A stretch of 9,109 bases of DNA from Bacteriovorax stolpii (GTDB taxonomy: Bacteria > Bdellovibrionota > Bacteriovoracia > Bacteriovoracales > Bacteriovoracaceae). The notes under the pieces were generated by a model that did no database searches, was not told the origin of the DNA, and was given only the letters and a program-made list of their open reading frames with translations. Location: positions 1 to 9,109 of the forward strand of contig CAMDDI010000133.1 in the NCBI GenBank assembly GCA_945890905.1, given 5' to 3'. The position numbers and the translations under genes are program-made. Of the stretch, positions 1 through 6,520 are shown in pieces; position 1 is the stretch's first letter, and each line of letters begins with the position of its first letter.

Positions 1-924
1 TTCGGTATATTCAAAACGGGCGCGGTAATGAACTGAGAGAAGGATGTGCCGTAGAACCTGACCACCATATTTGGCAACGAAGTCTCTAATCTTAACCACA
101 TTCCCAAGAGACTTACTCATCTTTTCAGAGCCAAAATTTAAAAACTCATTGTGAAGCCAGTGATTACAGAAAGCACACTTATTGGCCGCTTCAGATTGAG
201 CGATTTCATTTTCATGGTGGGGAAACATCAAATCCACTCCACCATGGTGAAGATCAATGGTATTTCCTAAAAACTTCTTGGCCATCGCAGAACATTCAAT
301 ATGCCAACCTGGTCGACCTTTACCCCAAGGAGAATCCCAAGAGATCTCTCCCTCTTTGGCCGGCTTCCAGAGAACAAAATCAGAAGGATTCTTTTTCTTC
401 GTATCAACTTCCACACGAATTCCGTGTTGGAGAGAATCCAAATCTTTCTTCGAAAGTTTTCCATATTCAGCAAATGATGGAACGCTGAAGAAAACTTCAC
501 CTTGAGTGACATAGCCGTTATCATTTTTGATGATGTCTTGAATCATCTGAATAATTTCAGGCATTGTTTCAGAAACTTTTGGCGTGTGGGTAGCAGGCAT
601 CATTCCCAAGGAATCCATATCTATTCGGCACTCTTCCACGAACTTTGCAGCAAACTCAATGGCATTCTCATTAAGTTCTTTAGCGCGCTCAATGATCTTA
701 TCGTCCACATCAGTATAGTTTCGGACGAAGGTCACTTGATAATCAAAACTTCTTAGGGCCCGGTGAAAGAGGTCGCCGATGACTAAGGCACGAGCATTTC
801 CAATATGAAGAAAATCATAAGTCGTAGGCCCACAAGAATAATACTTCACTTTTCCCGGTTCGATCGGTGTGAAGACTTCTTTTTTGCGGGTCAAATTATT
901 GTGAACTTTTAATTCGCGACTCAT
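1..924 (-). CDS. cysS: Cysteinyl-tRNA synthetase, N-terminal 308 residues (cut by window edge)
   Basis: The product charges tRNA-Cys with cysteine in the cytoplasm. It is a class I synthetase, and 308 residues are visible of a family that usually has about 460-490. The class I signature is HIGN at residues 40-43, inside CGPTTYDFLHIGNARA, and the second is KMSKS at 268-272. The zinc ligands that select cysteine are all present: Cys31, Cys211 (in WHIECSAM), His236 and Glu240 (in FPHHENE). They line up with C28, C209, H234 and E238 of E. coli. The visible part ends just after the HYRARFEYTE segment, so the C-terminal helical and anticodon-binding regions lie outside. The ATG is preceded by AGGA (931-934) with a 6-nt spacer. 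The start lies 11 nt after the gltX stop, so the two genes are very likely co-transcribed and perhaps translationally coupled. No stop or frameshift interrupts the frame. Confidence 0.97.
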   Translation of the reverse strand, partial: MSRELKVHNNLTRKKEVFTPIEPGKVKYYSCGPTTYDFLHIGNARALVIGDLFHRALRSFDYQVTFVRNYTDVDDKIIERAKELNENAIEFAAKFVEECRIDMDSLGMMPATHTPKVSETMPEIIQMIQDIIKNDNGYVTQGEVFFSVPSFAEYGKLSKKDLDSLQHGIRVEVDTKKKNPSDFVLWKPAKEGEISWDSPWGKGRPGWHIECSAMAKKFLGNTIDLHHGGVDLMFPHHENEIAQSEAANKCAFCNHWLHNEFLNFGSEKMSKSLGNVVKIRDFVAKYGGQVLRHILLSVHYRARFEYTE

Positions 925-935
925 AACGGGTCCTA

Positions 936-2378
936 TTATTTTTTAAGTTGAGCGACTCTTTTCTTAATAATACTCACAGGTGTTAAAGGAATAAGAATCT
1001 TAAGATCAGGGCCATGGTCTTGACCTGTGAGAGTTGCACGCACTCCCATAAAAAGTGGCTTACCTTTCACTCCCATTTCTTTTTTCACAAACTCCATCCA
1101 GCCGTTGAGCTCAGCCTCAGTAATATATTCCGTAGTAATTTTTGAAACTTCACTGTGGATGTAATCAATGATTTTAGGAGTTGTCTCCCAAGACAAAATA
1201 TCCTTAAGTTGGTCGGTCATCTCGAGAGTATCTTGAAGAACCAAATGATCAATCATCTTAATAATGTCGGAAAGAAAATGAACCTGCTGCTTTAAAATCT
1301 CAACCGCGGAATTTTTCCAAGCAGGTGTTTGTTTATTAAAGAACTCACTGCCTGGCTCCTTACTTACAAGGGCTATCAAATCGTCATTACTCATTTTCTT
1401 AATGTGCTGACCATTCACCCATTTAAGTTTTTCAAGATCATACATCGCGGGCGATGTTGAAAATCTCTCAAGGCTAAAGACTTCTTTAAGCTCAGACTTA
1501 TCAAAAATGTCTTTCTCCGTAGGATGAGACCATCCCAAAAGTGTGAGGTAATTACACATGGCCTCTGGAAGATAGTGCTCTTCACGGTATAGATTAACTG
1601 AAGTAGCACCATGACGCTTAGAGAGCTTCTGCCTGTCAGCACCAATGAGAAGAGAAACGTGGGCAAATTCAGGAACTTTTGCACCCAAGGCTTCATAGAT
1701 CATAAGTTGGCGTACAGTGTTTGAAAGATGATCTTCGCCGCGGATAACGTGAGTAATTTCCATCAACATATCATCTACAACACAACAGTAGTTATAAACG
1801 GGCACACCATTTGATCTGACGATCACAAAGTCCCCTACCATTCCGTCAGGATATGTCACAGAGCCCTTCACCTTATCATTTAAGATGAAATCTTTATGAG
1901 GAGCTTTAAAACGAATGGCAGCTCTCTCACCCGCTGCTACACGGGTCTGAGCTTCGGCAAAGTGTTCAGCGTGTTTCCATTTCCCATCGTAATGAGAATC
2001 GCGTCCTTCAGCTGTGGCCTTTTCTTTCATGGCCTCAAGTTCCTCATCGGTGCAGAAATCATAGAAGGCCAGCCCCTTAGCAATTAGCTCCTGAGCATAT
2101 TTGCTATAGATTTCTAACCGTTCAGACTGACGATAGGGACCGTATTTTGGATTGGGCTTATCAGGACCTTCGTCATGGATAATTCCCATCCATTGGAGAT
2201 CTTCAATTTGCAATTTTTCAAATTCAGATTTTGAGCGCTCAAGATCGGTGTCTTCTATTCGAAGAACAAAAGTTCCGCCGACAGATTTTGAATAGAGGTA
2301 ATTATAAAGGGCAGTCCGGGCACCACCAATATGCAAATAGCCAGTGGGTGATGGCGCAAATCTTACTCGAACGGTCAT
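936..2378 (-). CDS. gltX: Glutamyl-tRNA synthetase
   Basis: This class I synthetase attaches glutamate to tRNA-Glu. The 480-residue length is normal for the family. The N-terminus is RVRFAPSPTGYLHIGGARTA, with the HIGH-type motif HIGG at 16-19. GEDHLSN at 214-220 and the KMSKS-type KLSKRHGA at 251-258 follow. The C-terminal anticodon-binding part ends with the typical RATLTGQDHGPDL stretch (448-459). I chose the ATG at 2378 over a TTG 21 nt upstream because GAGGAG (2385-2390) lies 6 nt before it and the family begins here. Where E. coli GluRS has a Cys-x-Cys zinc site, this protein has YDFC (106-109), so that zinc site appears lost, as in many homologues. Whether it also mischarges tRNA-Gln cannot be told here. 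The gene ends in tandem stops TAA TAG and is followed by cysS after 11 nt; carD lies 64 nt upstream. Confidence 0.97.
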   Translation of the reverse strand: MTVRVRFAPSPTGYLHIGGARTALYNYLYSKSVGGTFVLRIEDTDLERSKSEFEKLQIEDLQWMGIIHDEGPDKPNPKYGPYRQSERLEIYSKYAQELIAKGLAFYDFCTDEELEAMKEKATAEGRDSHYDGKWKHAEHFAEAQTRVAAGERAAIRFKAPHKDFILNDKVKGSVTYPDGMVGDFVIVRSNGVPVYNYCCVVDDMLMEITHVIRGEDHLSNTVRQLMIYEALGAKVPEFAHVSLLIGADRQKLSKRHGATSVNLYREEHYLPEAMCNYLTLLGWSHPTEKDIFDKSELKEVFSLERFSTSPAMYDLEKLKWVNGQHIKKMSNDDLIALVSKEPGSEFFNKQTPAWKNSAVEILKQQVHFLSDIIKMIDHLVLQDTLEMTDQLKDILSWETTPKIIDYIHSEVSKITTEYITEAELNGWMEFVKKEMGVKGKPLFMGVRATLTGQDHGPDLKILIPLTPVSIIKKRVAQLKK

Positions 2379-2405
2379 AAAAAACTCCTCATAATACAAA
2401 TGAGG
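2379..2405 (-). promoter_or_regulatory. Hairpin overlapping the gltX ribosome binding site, followed by six T
   Basis: Read on the minus strand, CCTCAT (2400-2405) can pair with ATGAGG (2387-2392) across a 7-nt loop. The stem is followed by AG and six T directly before the gltX ATG. The 3' arm contains the first four bases of the Shine-Dalgarno GAGGAG, so folding would hide part of the site. The shape also resembles a weak intrinsic terminator. It could tune gltX-cysS expression relative to carD. The 6-bp stem is short and AU-rich in its loop-proximal part, so it may not be stable; function is inferred only. Confidence 0.4.
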
Positions 2406-2442
2406 TAAAAAGATACACTGTCCCGTGGATTTTGGAAATTAA

Positions 2443-2916
2443 CTAGGTGTAAAGGGAGTCGATTTTCTCTGAAACTGAGCCTTCAGGTGATCCTGAAGCA
2501 AGAGAGATTTCCTTCACAATTAGTTCCTTACACTGATCCAGCATCTTTCTTTCACCGAAAGAAAGTTTCTTGGTCATTTTAAGGAGAAGTAATTGGCGAA
2601 GAACATCAGCGATCTCAAGTAGTGAGCCGGTCTTCACTTTGAGTGTGTACTCACGGTGACGACGGTTCCAAGTGGACATATCTACTTTCACGTTCTGATC
2701 TTGTAAAAGTTCAAATACACTATTGATGTCAGTTGTAGGAATTAGGGCGCGCACGCCATCTTTGCTCTCTACAGGGATCATCACTTTCATACCGTTAGAA
2801 ACAACTTTAATGATGTAGAAGCTCTTCTGCTCACCATTCAATTCCTTCGTGTCGACACTGCAAATCTGGCCAACACCGTGGCCCGGACAAACAACGTGAT
2901 CGCCTAGATTAAACAT
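2443..2916 (-). CDS. CarD/CdnL-family RNA polymerase-binding transcription regulator
   Basis: Proteins of this family bind the beta subunit of RNA polymerase and stabilise the open complex, notably at rRNA and other growth-linked promoters. The 157-residue length is typical. The N-terminal Tudor-like RNAP-interaction domain (about 1-60) begins with the family signature MFNLGDHVVCPGHGVGQI. The rest is a helical DNA-binding domain. It holds WNRRHREY (83-90), whose Trp83 corresponds to the tryptophan that wedges into the upstream edge of the melted bubble in characterised members, followed by GSLLEIADVLRQL. The start is supported by AGGAG (2922-2926) 5 nt upstream. The gene is first in a likely operon with gltX and cysS, which suggests co-expression of a growth-rate regulator with translation enzymes. 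Because the protein is short and lacks extra domains, it is CdnL-like rather than the larger Myxococcus CarD; I leave the symbol empty. Confidence 0.93.
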   Translation of the reverse strand: MFNLGDHVVCPGHGVGQICSVDTKELNGEQKSFYIIKVVSNGMKVMIPVESKDGVRALIPTTDINSVFELLQDQNVKVDMSTWNRRHREYTLKVKTGSLLEIADVLRQLLLLKMTKKLSFGERKMLDQCKELIVKEISLASGSPEGSVSEKIDSLYT

Positions 2917-3051
2917 GTGGACTCCTAAAAAATGGCATCTAACAATCTAGTTATAACGCACAAGGCATTAAACCACTATGGGATTGAAATTTTTACATGG
3001 ATTTCAAGATGTTAAAGACATTCTCGAGGGAAAAGACTCTATAAAAAATAC

Positions 3052-3078
3052 AAAAAAAAGCCCAGGCAAAGCCTGGGC
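3052..3078 (-). terminator. Rho-independent terminator of the outer-membrane protein gene
   Basis: On the minus strand, GCCCAGGC and its complement form an 8-bp GC-rich stem (3060-3067 with 3071-3078) around a 3-nt loop. Eight T follow (3052-3059). It lies 21 nt past the stop codon of the gene at 3099-3671 and insulates it from carD downstream. No comparable T-run exists for the plus strand. Confidence 0.92.
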
Positions 3079-3098
3079 CCAGAAGGAAGCTGTTTTGT

Positions 3099-3671
3099 TT
3101 AGAAAAGAACGTCTACTTTAAGGACATTTAGCTTAAATTCCGTCGTTGAAGAATTATCCCCTGTATCTGGGTCAATGCGAGCTACACCAAGCTCAGCAGA
3201 TGGTGACCAAGAGTAAGACATGTCGTAGAGCTTGCCGAGAAGGAAGCGGTGACCGAACTCTGCAGATAAAGTTTGAGTGTCGTCATCATTTGTTTTTGCA
3301 CCAGCAGAATTTTTAACTTCAAGGTTACCCATTTGGTATTTTAAACCTAGATAATTGGTATCAGTCAGACGATTTGATAAATTCCAAAGACCAAAAATTC
3401 CGTACGTACTTCTATTGTCTTTAGCAGAGCCTGCACCCTCTTCCTGAAATTTCTTATAGAGCGCTCCCAATTGCCAAGTAGGTGTGAATGCGAAAGCATA
3501 GTTTAAAGCGATGTTACTTACTGTCGAGTGGTTAGAACCACCGTTAGAAGTATAGAGATCTAGTGATCTGTCTTGCCGACTACCCTCATAACCAGAAAGT
3601 TGTACCATGTGCATTTGGGCAAATGCCGACACAGACGAGAGGGCCATTAAGCCGAGTAATAGTTTTTTCAT
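3099..3671 (-). CDS. Putative small outer-membrane beta-barrel protein, function unknown
   Basis: I do not recognise a specific family. The 190-residue product starts with a clear Sec signal peptide: MKKLL, a hydrophobic core, and a probable cleavage after SAFA at residue 18. The mature part of about 172 residues has no cysteine and no further membrane helix. It is rich in Ser, Asn, Gly, Thr and aromatic residues, with alternating segments such as SNIALNYAFAF (52-62), WQLGALYKKF (66-75) and TNYLGLKYQMGNLEV (105-119). The C-terminus is FKLNVLKVDVLF. An alternating strand ending in Phe is the usual BAM-recognised signal of outer-membrane barrels. The size would suit an eight-stranded or similarly small barrel. 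The acidic stretch KTNDDDTQT (126-134) could be an outer loop. The start is backed by AAGGAGA at 3676-3682. It appears monocistronic, with its own terminator. A periplasmic beta-rich protein is the alternative. Confidence 0.75.
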   Translation of the reverse strand: MKKLLLGLMALSSVSAFAQMHMVQLSGYEGSRQDRSLDLYTSNGGSNHSTVSNIALNYAFAFTPTWQLGALYKKFQEEGAGSAKDNRSTYGIFGLWNLSNRLTDTNYLGLKYQMGNLEVKNSAGAKTNDDDTQTLSAEFGHRFLLGKLYDMSYSWSPSAELGVARIDPDTGDNSSTTEFKLNVLKVDVLF

Positions 3672-3695
3672 AAAATCTCCTTGTAATGGTTGCAG

Positions 3696-3720
3696 GTTTA
3701 AGGAATTGAATTTCTTAAAC
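3696..3720 (-). promoter_or_regulatory. Dyad-symmetric element in the leader of the barrel-protein gene
   Basis: GTTTAAG (3696-3702) and CTTAAAC (3714-3720) form perfect 7-bp arms. The symmetry continues inward through AATT/AATT with one mismatch, giving a 25-bp near-palindrome centred on 3708. It sits 25-49 bp upstream of the start codon at 3671. It may be an operator for a dimeric regulator or an AU-rich leader hairpin. The remainder of the gap up to 3834 holds no gene, and I could not assign a promoter there with confidence. Confidence 0.35.
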
Positions 3721-3834
3721 TTGGTATCGAAACTAAGTAGAGAATGAACCTAACTATTTGAATTTGAAACTTGGGTTAGACTGAATTTTTTGACGTGGCG
3801 TGATCAATGATGTGCAAAAATCTTAACATTTGAG

Positions 3835-3862
3835 AAAAAAGGCGCGAGCAAGTGCTCGCGCC
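3835..3862 (-). terminator. Rho-independent terminator of the sucC-sucD-ndk operon
   Basis: A perfect 9-bp GC-rich stem (GGCGCGAGC 3841-3849 with its complement 3854-3862) encloses a 4-nt loop. On the minus strand it is followed by six T (3835-3840). It begins 11 nt after the ndk stop codon. It marks the end of the operon and separates it from the barrel-protein gene. Confidence 0.93.
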
Positions 3863-3873
3863 ATGAGTAAAAA

Positions 3874-4302
3874 TTAAAAACGGTTGATCACTTCATTTCT
3901 TTCGAAGAAATAAGCAATTTCTCTTTCAGCAGCGGTAGCAGAATCTGAACCGTGAACTGAGTTCTCGCCTACAGATTTAGCGTAAAGCTTACGAATTGTG
4001 CCTTCAGCTGCATTTGCTGGATTTGTAGCTCCCATAAGGTCACGATTTTTTAAAACTGCGCCTTCGCCTTCAAGAACCATAAGAAGAACTGGGCCTGAAG
4101 TCATAAAATTTACTAGTTCACCGAAGAACGGACGCTCTTTATGCTCGATGTAGAATCCTTCTGCTTTCTCTTTTGAAAGTTTAGCGAATTTTGCACCTGA
4201 AACACGAAGACCATTTTTTTCGAAAACAGCAATGATGTTTCCGATATTATTATCAAGAGTTGAGTTAGGTTTGATGATCGAGAGCGTTTTTTCTAGGGCC
4301 AT
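3874..4302 (-). CDS. ndk: Nucleoside diphosphate kinase
   Basis: The enzyme moves the gamma-phosphate of ATP to other nucleoside diphosphates through a phosphohistidine, keeping NTP and dNTP pools balanced. The 142 residues match the usual bacterial length of about 140-143. EKTLSIIKPN at the N-terminus carries the active-site Lys11. The segment ATNPANAAEGTIRKLY (92-107) is typical. The catalytic His117 lies in the signature NSVHGSDS (114-121). AAGGAG (4309-4314) stands 6 nt before the ATG. The gene lies 32 nt after sucD, with no terminator between them, and a strong terminator follows, so it is the last gene of the succinyl-CoA synthetase operon. The link makes sense because the synthetase yields a nucleoside triphosphate that Ndk can redistribute, and physical association of the two has been reported in other bacteria. 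Confidence 0.97.
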   Translation of the reverse strand: MALEKTLSIIKPNSTLDNNIGNIIAVFEKNGLRVSGAKFAKLSKEKAEGFYIEHKERPFFGELVNFMTSGPVLLMVLEGEGAVLKNRDLMGATNPANAAEGTIRKLYAKSVGENSVHGSDSATAAEREIAYFFERNEVINRF

Positions 4303-4334
4303 GATTTACTCCTTAACAAGTAAGTTAACAAAAA

Positions 4335-5207
4335 TTATTTTAGAACTTCAGCAATTTTCTGACCAAGTTCGGCTGGTGAGCGAGCAATCGTTACACCACA
4401 CTCTTGGAGAATTTTAAATTTAGCATCCGCTGAATCATCTGCACCAGAGATGATCGCACCAGCATGACCCATACGCTTACCTTTAGGAGCCGCGGCACCC
4501 GCAATAAAGCTCACTACTGGTTTAGTCATATTCGCTTTAATCCAACGAGCAGCTTCTGTTTCTGCAGTTCCGCCGATCTCACCGATCATGATTACTGCTT
4601 TTGTGTCATCATCTTTTTCGAAAAGTTCCAAACAGTCAATGAAACTTGTTCCATTAACAGGATCTCCACCAATTCCCACACAAGTTGACTGACCAATCTC
4701 ACGCTGAGTGAGTTGGTAAACCGCCTCATAAGTCAACGTTCCAGAACGAGAGATAACTCCCACATTCCCTGGCATATGAATGTGTCCTGGCATAATCCCG
4801 ATCTTACACTCACCTGGAGTGATCACACCTGGACAGTTGGGACCGATCAAACGGGATTTTTTTGAAGAATTCAAAGCAGATTTTACTTTGATCATATCAA
4901 GAACAGGGATCCCTTCAGTGATACAGATAATAAGAGGCATTTCTGCTTCGATACATTCAAGGATTGAATCCGCTGCATAAGCAGGTGGAACAAAAATCAT
5001 CGCTGCTTTGGCACCAGTTTCTTGCATAGCTTCGAAAGTGGTGTTGAAAACAGGAATTCCTTCGTGAATGGTGCCGCCTTTACCAGGAGTCACACCACCT
5101 ACAACGTTTGTTCCGTAGTCCCGTGATTGAAGAGTATGGAAAGTACCTTGTTTACCGGTCAAACCAATCGTGATGAGTTTTGTATTTCTATTAATGAGAA
5201 TAGCCAT
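4335..5207 (-). CDS. sucD: Succinyl-CoA synthetase (ADP/GDP-forming) alpha subunit
   Basis: With SucC this subunit converts succinyl-CoA, phosphate and a nucleoside diphosphate into succinate, CoA and the triphosphate in the TCA cycle. At 290 residues it has the standard length. The N-terminal CoA-binding Rossmann domain shows TIGLTGKQGTFHT (13-25). GPNCPGVITPGECKIGIMPG (122-141) begins the second part. The phosphorylated catalytic histidine is His248 in KGKRMGHAGAI, equivalent to His246 of E. coli. GIGGDPVNGTSFID (178-191) and GEIGGTAE (209-216) are further family marks. The start codon is one base after the sucC stop. Its Shine-Dalgarno AAGGGAG (5217-5223) lies inside the last codons of sucC, so translation of the two subunits is likely coupled, which suits their 1:1 assembly. 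Confidence 0.98.
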   Translation of the reverse strand: MAILINRNTKLITIGLTGKQGTFHTLQSRDYGTNVVGGVTPGKGGTIHEGIPVFNTTFEAMQETGAKAAMIFVPPAYAADSILECIEAEMPLIICITEGIPVLDMIKVKSALNSSKKSRLIGPNCPGVITPGECKIGIMPGHIHMPGNVGVISRSGTLTYEAVYQLTQREIGQSTCVGIGGDPVNGTSFIDCLELFEKDDDTKAVIMIGEIGGTAETEAARWIKANMTKPVVSFIAGAAAPKGKRMGHAGAIISGADDSADAKFKILQECGVTIARSPAELGQKIAEVLK

Positions 5208-5208
5208 A

Positions 5209-6378
5209 TTAGTTAGCTCCCTTTGCGGCCGCTACTGCTTTTTGAGCAGCATCAGCGAGATCTCCGGCCGGAGTAATTTTAAGTCCAGATTCAGCAAGAA
5301 TCTTTTTCCCAAGGGCCACGTTAGTACCTTCAAGACGAACCACGAGAGGAATTTTAAGTCCAAGTTCGCGAGCTGCGTCCACCACACCATTAGCGATGAT
5401 GTCACACTTCATGATCCCACCGAAGATGTTTACAAGAATGGCCTTCACGTTTTTATCTTCAAGAATAATAGAGAATGCTTTTTGAACTGTTTCTTTAGTA
5501 GCACCGCCGCCCACATCAAGGAAGTTTGCCGGAGTACCACCAGCAAGTTTTAAGATATCAAGAGTTCCCATCGCAAGACCGGCACCGTTTACAAGGCAGC
5601 CGATATTTCCATCAAGAGAGATGTATGAAAGACCAAATTTACCGGCTTCAAGTTCTTGAGCTGACTCTTCAGTGATGTCACGAAGAGCTTCGATATCTGG
5701 ATGACGGAAAAGAGCGTTGTCATCGAAGTTGAGTTTTCCATCAAGAGCAAGAACATCTCCCGTCTTAGTGGTCACTAGTGGGTTAATTTCTGCAATTGAG
5801 CAGTCTTTTGAAATGTAGAGATTATAGAGGCCTTCAAAAAACTTATTCGCCTTGTTTAAAGTTTCACCTTTAAGTCCCAGAGCGTATCCAAGCTTGCGAC
5901 CAATGGCCGGAGTGAAACCTGAAGCGGGATCAATGTGAGCTTTAATAATCTTCTCTGGAGAATCATGAGCAACTTTCTCAATATCCATCCCCCCTTCAGT
6001 GGAAACCATGAAGGCAAGTTTTCCAGCTGCGCGATCTAAAACAATACCGCAGTAATATTCGTGATCGATGTCACAACCTTGCTCAATCAAAACCTTAAGA
6101 ACTTTTTTTCCTTCAGGTCCAGTTTGATGAGTCACAAGTTGCATACCCAAAATTTCTTTGGCGTATTTTTCAACTTCTTCGAGAGTGCGAGCGAGTTTTA
6201 CTCCGCCGCCTTTACCGCGTCCACCGGCGTGAATTTGAGCTTTAACAACCCAAACTTTTCCATCGAGTTTTTTGGCGACTTCTACAGCTTGTGCTGGAGT
6301 ATCGGCCACACCACCTTTTAAACAGGCAATGTTAAACTGTCGCATCAGGTCTTTTGCCTGGTACTCATGAACATTCAT
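5209..6378 (-). CDS. sucC: Succinyl-CoA synthetase (ADP/GDP-forming) beta subunit
   Basis: The beta subunit binds the nucleotide and gives the complex its ATP or GTP preference. The 389 residues equal the usual size. MNVHEYQAKDLM opens an ATP-grasp domain. KAQIHAGGRGKGGGVK (46-61) is the glycine-rich nucleotide and phosphate region. Glu197 and Asn199 in AEINPLV and Asp213 in ALDGK match the magnesium ligands. The C-terminal ligase domain has GNIGCLVNGAGLAMGTLD (257-274), LDVGGGATKETV (287-298) and FGGIMKCD (319-326). The position equivalent to E. coli Pro20 is Leu20 here rather than the Gln of GTP-specific animal enzymes, which hints at ATP but does not prove it. AAGGAG (6384-6389) lies 5 nt before the ATG. 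It is the first gene of the operon and has a strong promoter just upstream. Confidence 0.98.
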   Translation of the reverse strand: MNVHEYQAKDLMRQFNIACLKGGVADTPAQAVEVAKKLDGKVWVVKAQIHAGGRGKGGGVKLARTLEEVEKYAKEILGMQLVTHQTGPEGKKVLKVLIEQGCDIDHEYYCGIVLDRAAGKLAFMVSTEGGMDIEKVAHDSPEKIIKAHIDPASGFTPAIGRKLGYALGLKGETLNKANKFFEGLYNLYISKDCSIAEINPLVTTKTGDVLALDGKLNFDDNALFRHPDIEALRDITEESAQELEAGKFGLSYISLDGNIGCLVNGAGLAMGTLDILKLAGGTPANFLDVGGGATKETVQKAFSIILEDKNVKAILVNIFGGIMKCDIIANGVVDAARELGLKIPLVVRLEGTNVALGKKILAESGLKITPAGDLADAAQKAVAAAKGAN

Positions 6379-6411
6379 GGGGTCTCCTTAATCAACTATT
6401 AGATACTGGAC

Positions 6412-6439
6412 ATTATAGGCAATTTCCCTAGTCTATCAA
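6412..6439 (-). promoter_or_regulatory. Sigma70-type promoter of the sucC-sucD-ndk operon
   Basis: On the minus strand, TTGATA (6434-6439) and a perfect TATAAT (6412-6417) are spaced by 16 bp. Transcription would start near 6405, giving a leader of about 26 nt that contains the sucC ribosome site. This is the best promoter match in the window and suits a highly expressed TCA-cycle operon. Spacing is one base short of the 17-bp optimum. Confidence 0.75.
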
Positions 6440-6449
6440 TGAAAAGGTC

Positions 6450-6479
6450 TTGAAAAACATTGTTTTAAAAAGGCATGAT
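6450..6479 (+). promoter_or_regulatory. Candidate promoter of the metallo-hydrolase gene
   Basis: TTGAAA (6450-6455) and CATGAT (6474-6479) are separated by 18 bp, with five and four of six consensus bases respectively. A start near 6486 would give a leader of about 35 nt. It is back-to-back with the sucC promoter and 10 bp from its -35 box, so the two may compete. The match is weak and other choices in this AT-rich stretch are possible. Confidence 0.3.
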
Positions 6480-6520
6480 GATTTCATAACATTAGAAGCG
6501 CACAGTCATGAGGGAACCGC

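Noticed and set aside
118..127. HIGN rather than HIGH in cysS considered as a degraded active site
   Set aside because: HIGN is common in bacterial CysRS, and KMSKS and all four zinc ligands are intact. The KMSKS codons lie at about 109-123.
267..524. 85-codon minus-strand open frame near the left edge, and the plus-strand frames at 257-505 and 502-756
   Set aside because: All overlap the continuous cysS reading frame, which has all its catalytic and zinc residues.
1415..1696. 93-codon minus-strand open frame inside gltX
   Set aside because: It is a different frame within the catalytic core of a clear GluRS gene, so it is not a separate gene.
2393..2398. TATTAT-like -10 box directly before gltX on the minus strand
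   Set aside because: It would place the transcript start inside the gltX ribosome site and lacks a -35 box.
2950..2957. TATAAC on the minus strand as a -10 box for carD
   Set aside because: No acceptable -35 box is found 16-18 bp upstream, and the 8-bp sequence is a self-palindrome, so I cannot call the carD promoter with support.
5170..5553. 127-codon open frame on the plus strand
   Set aside because: It lies opposite the well-supported sucC/sucD genes, has no ribosome site and no recognisable protein features; it is a shadow frame.
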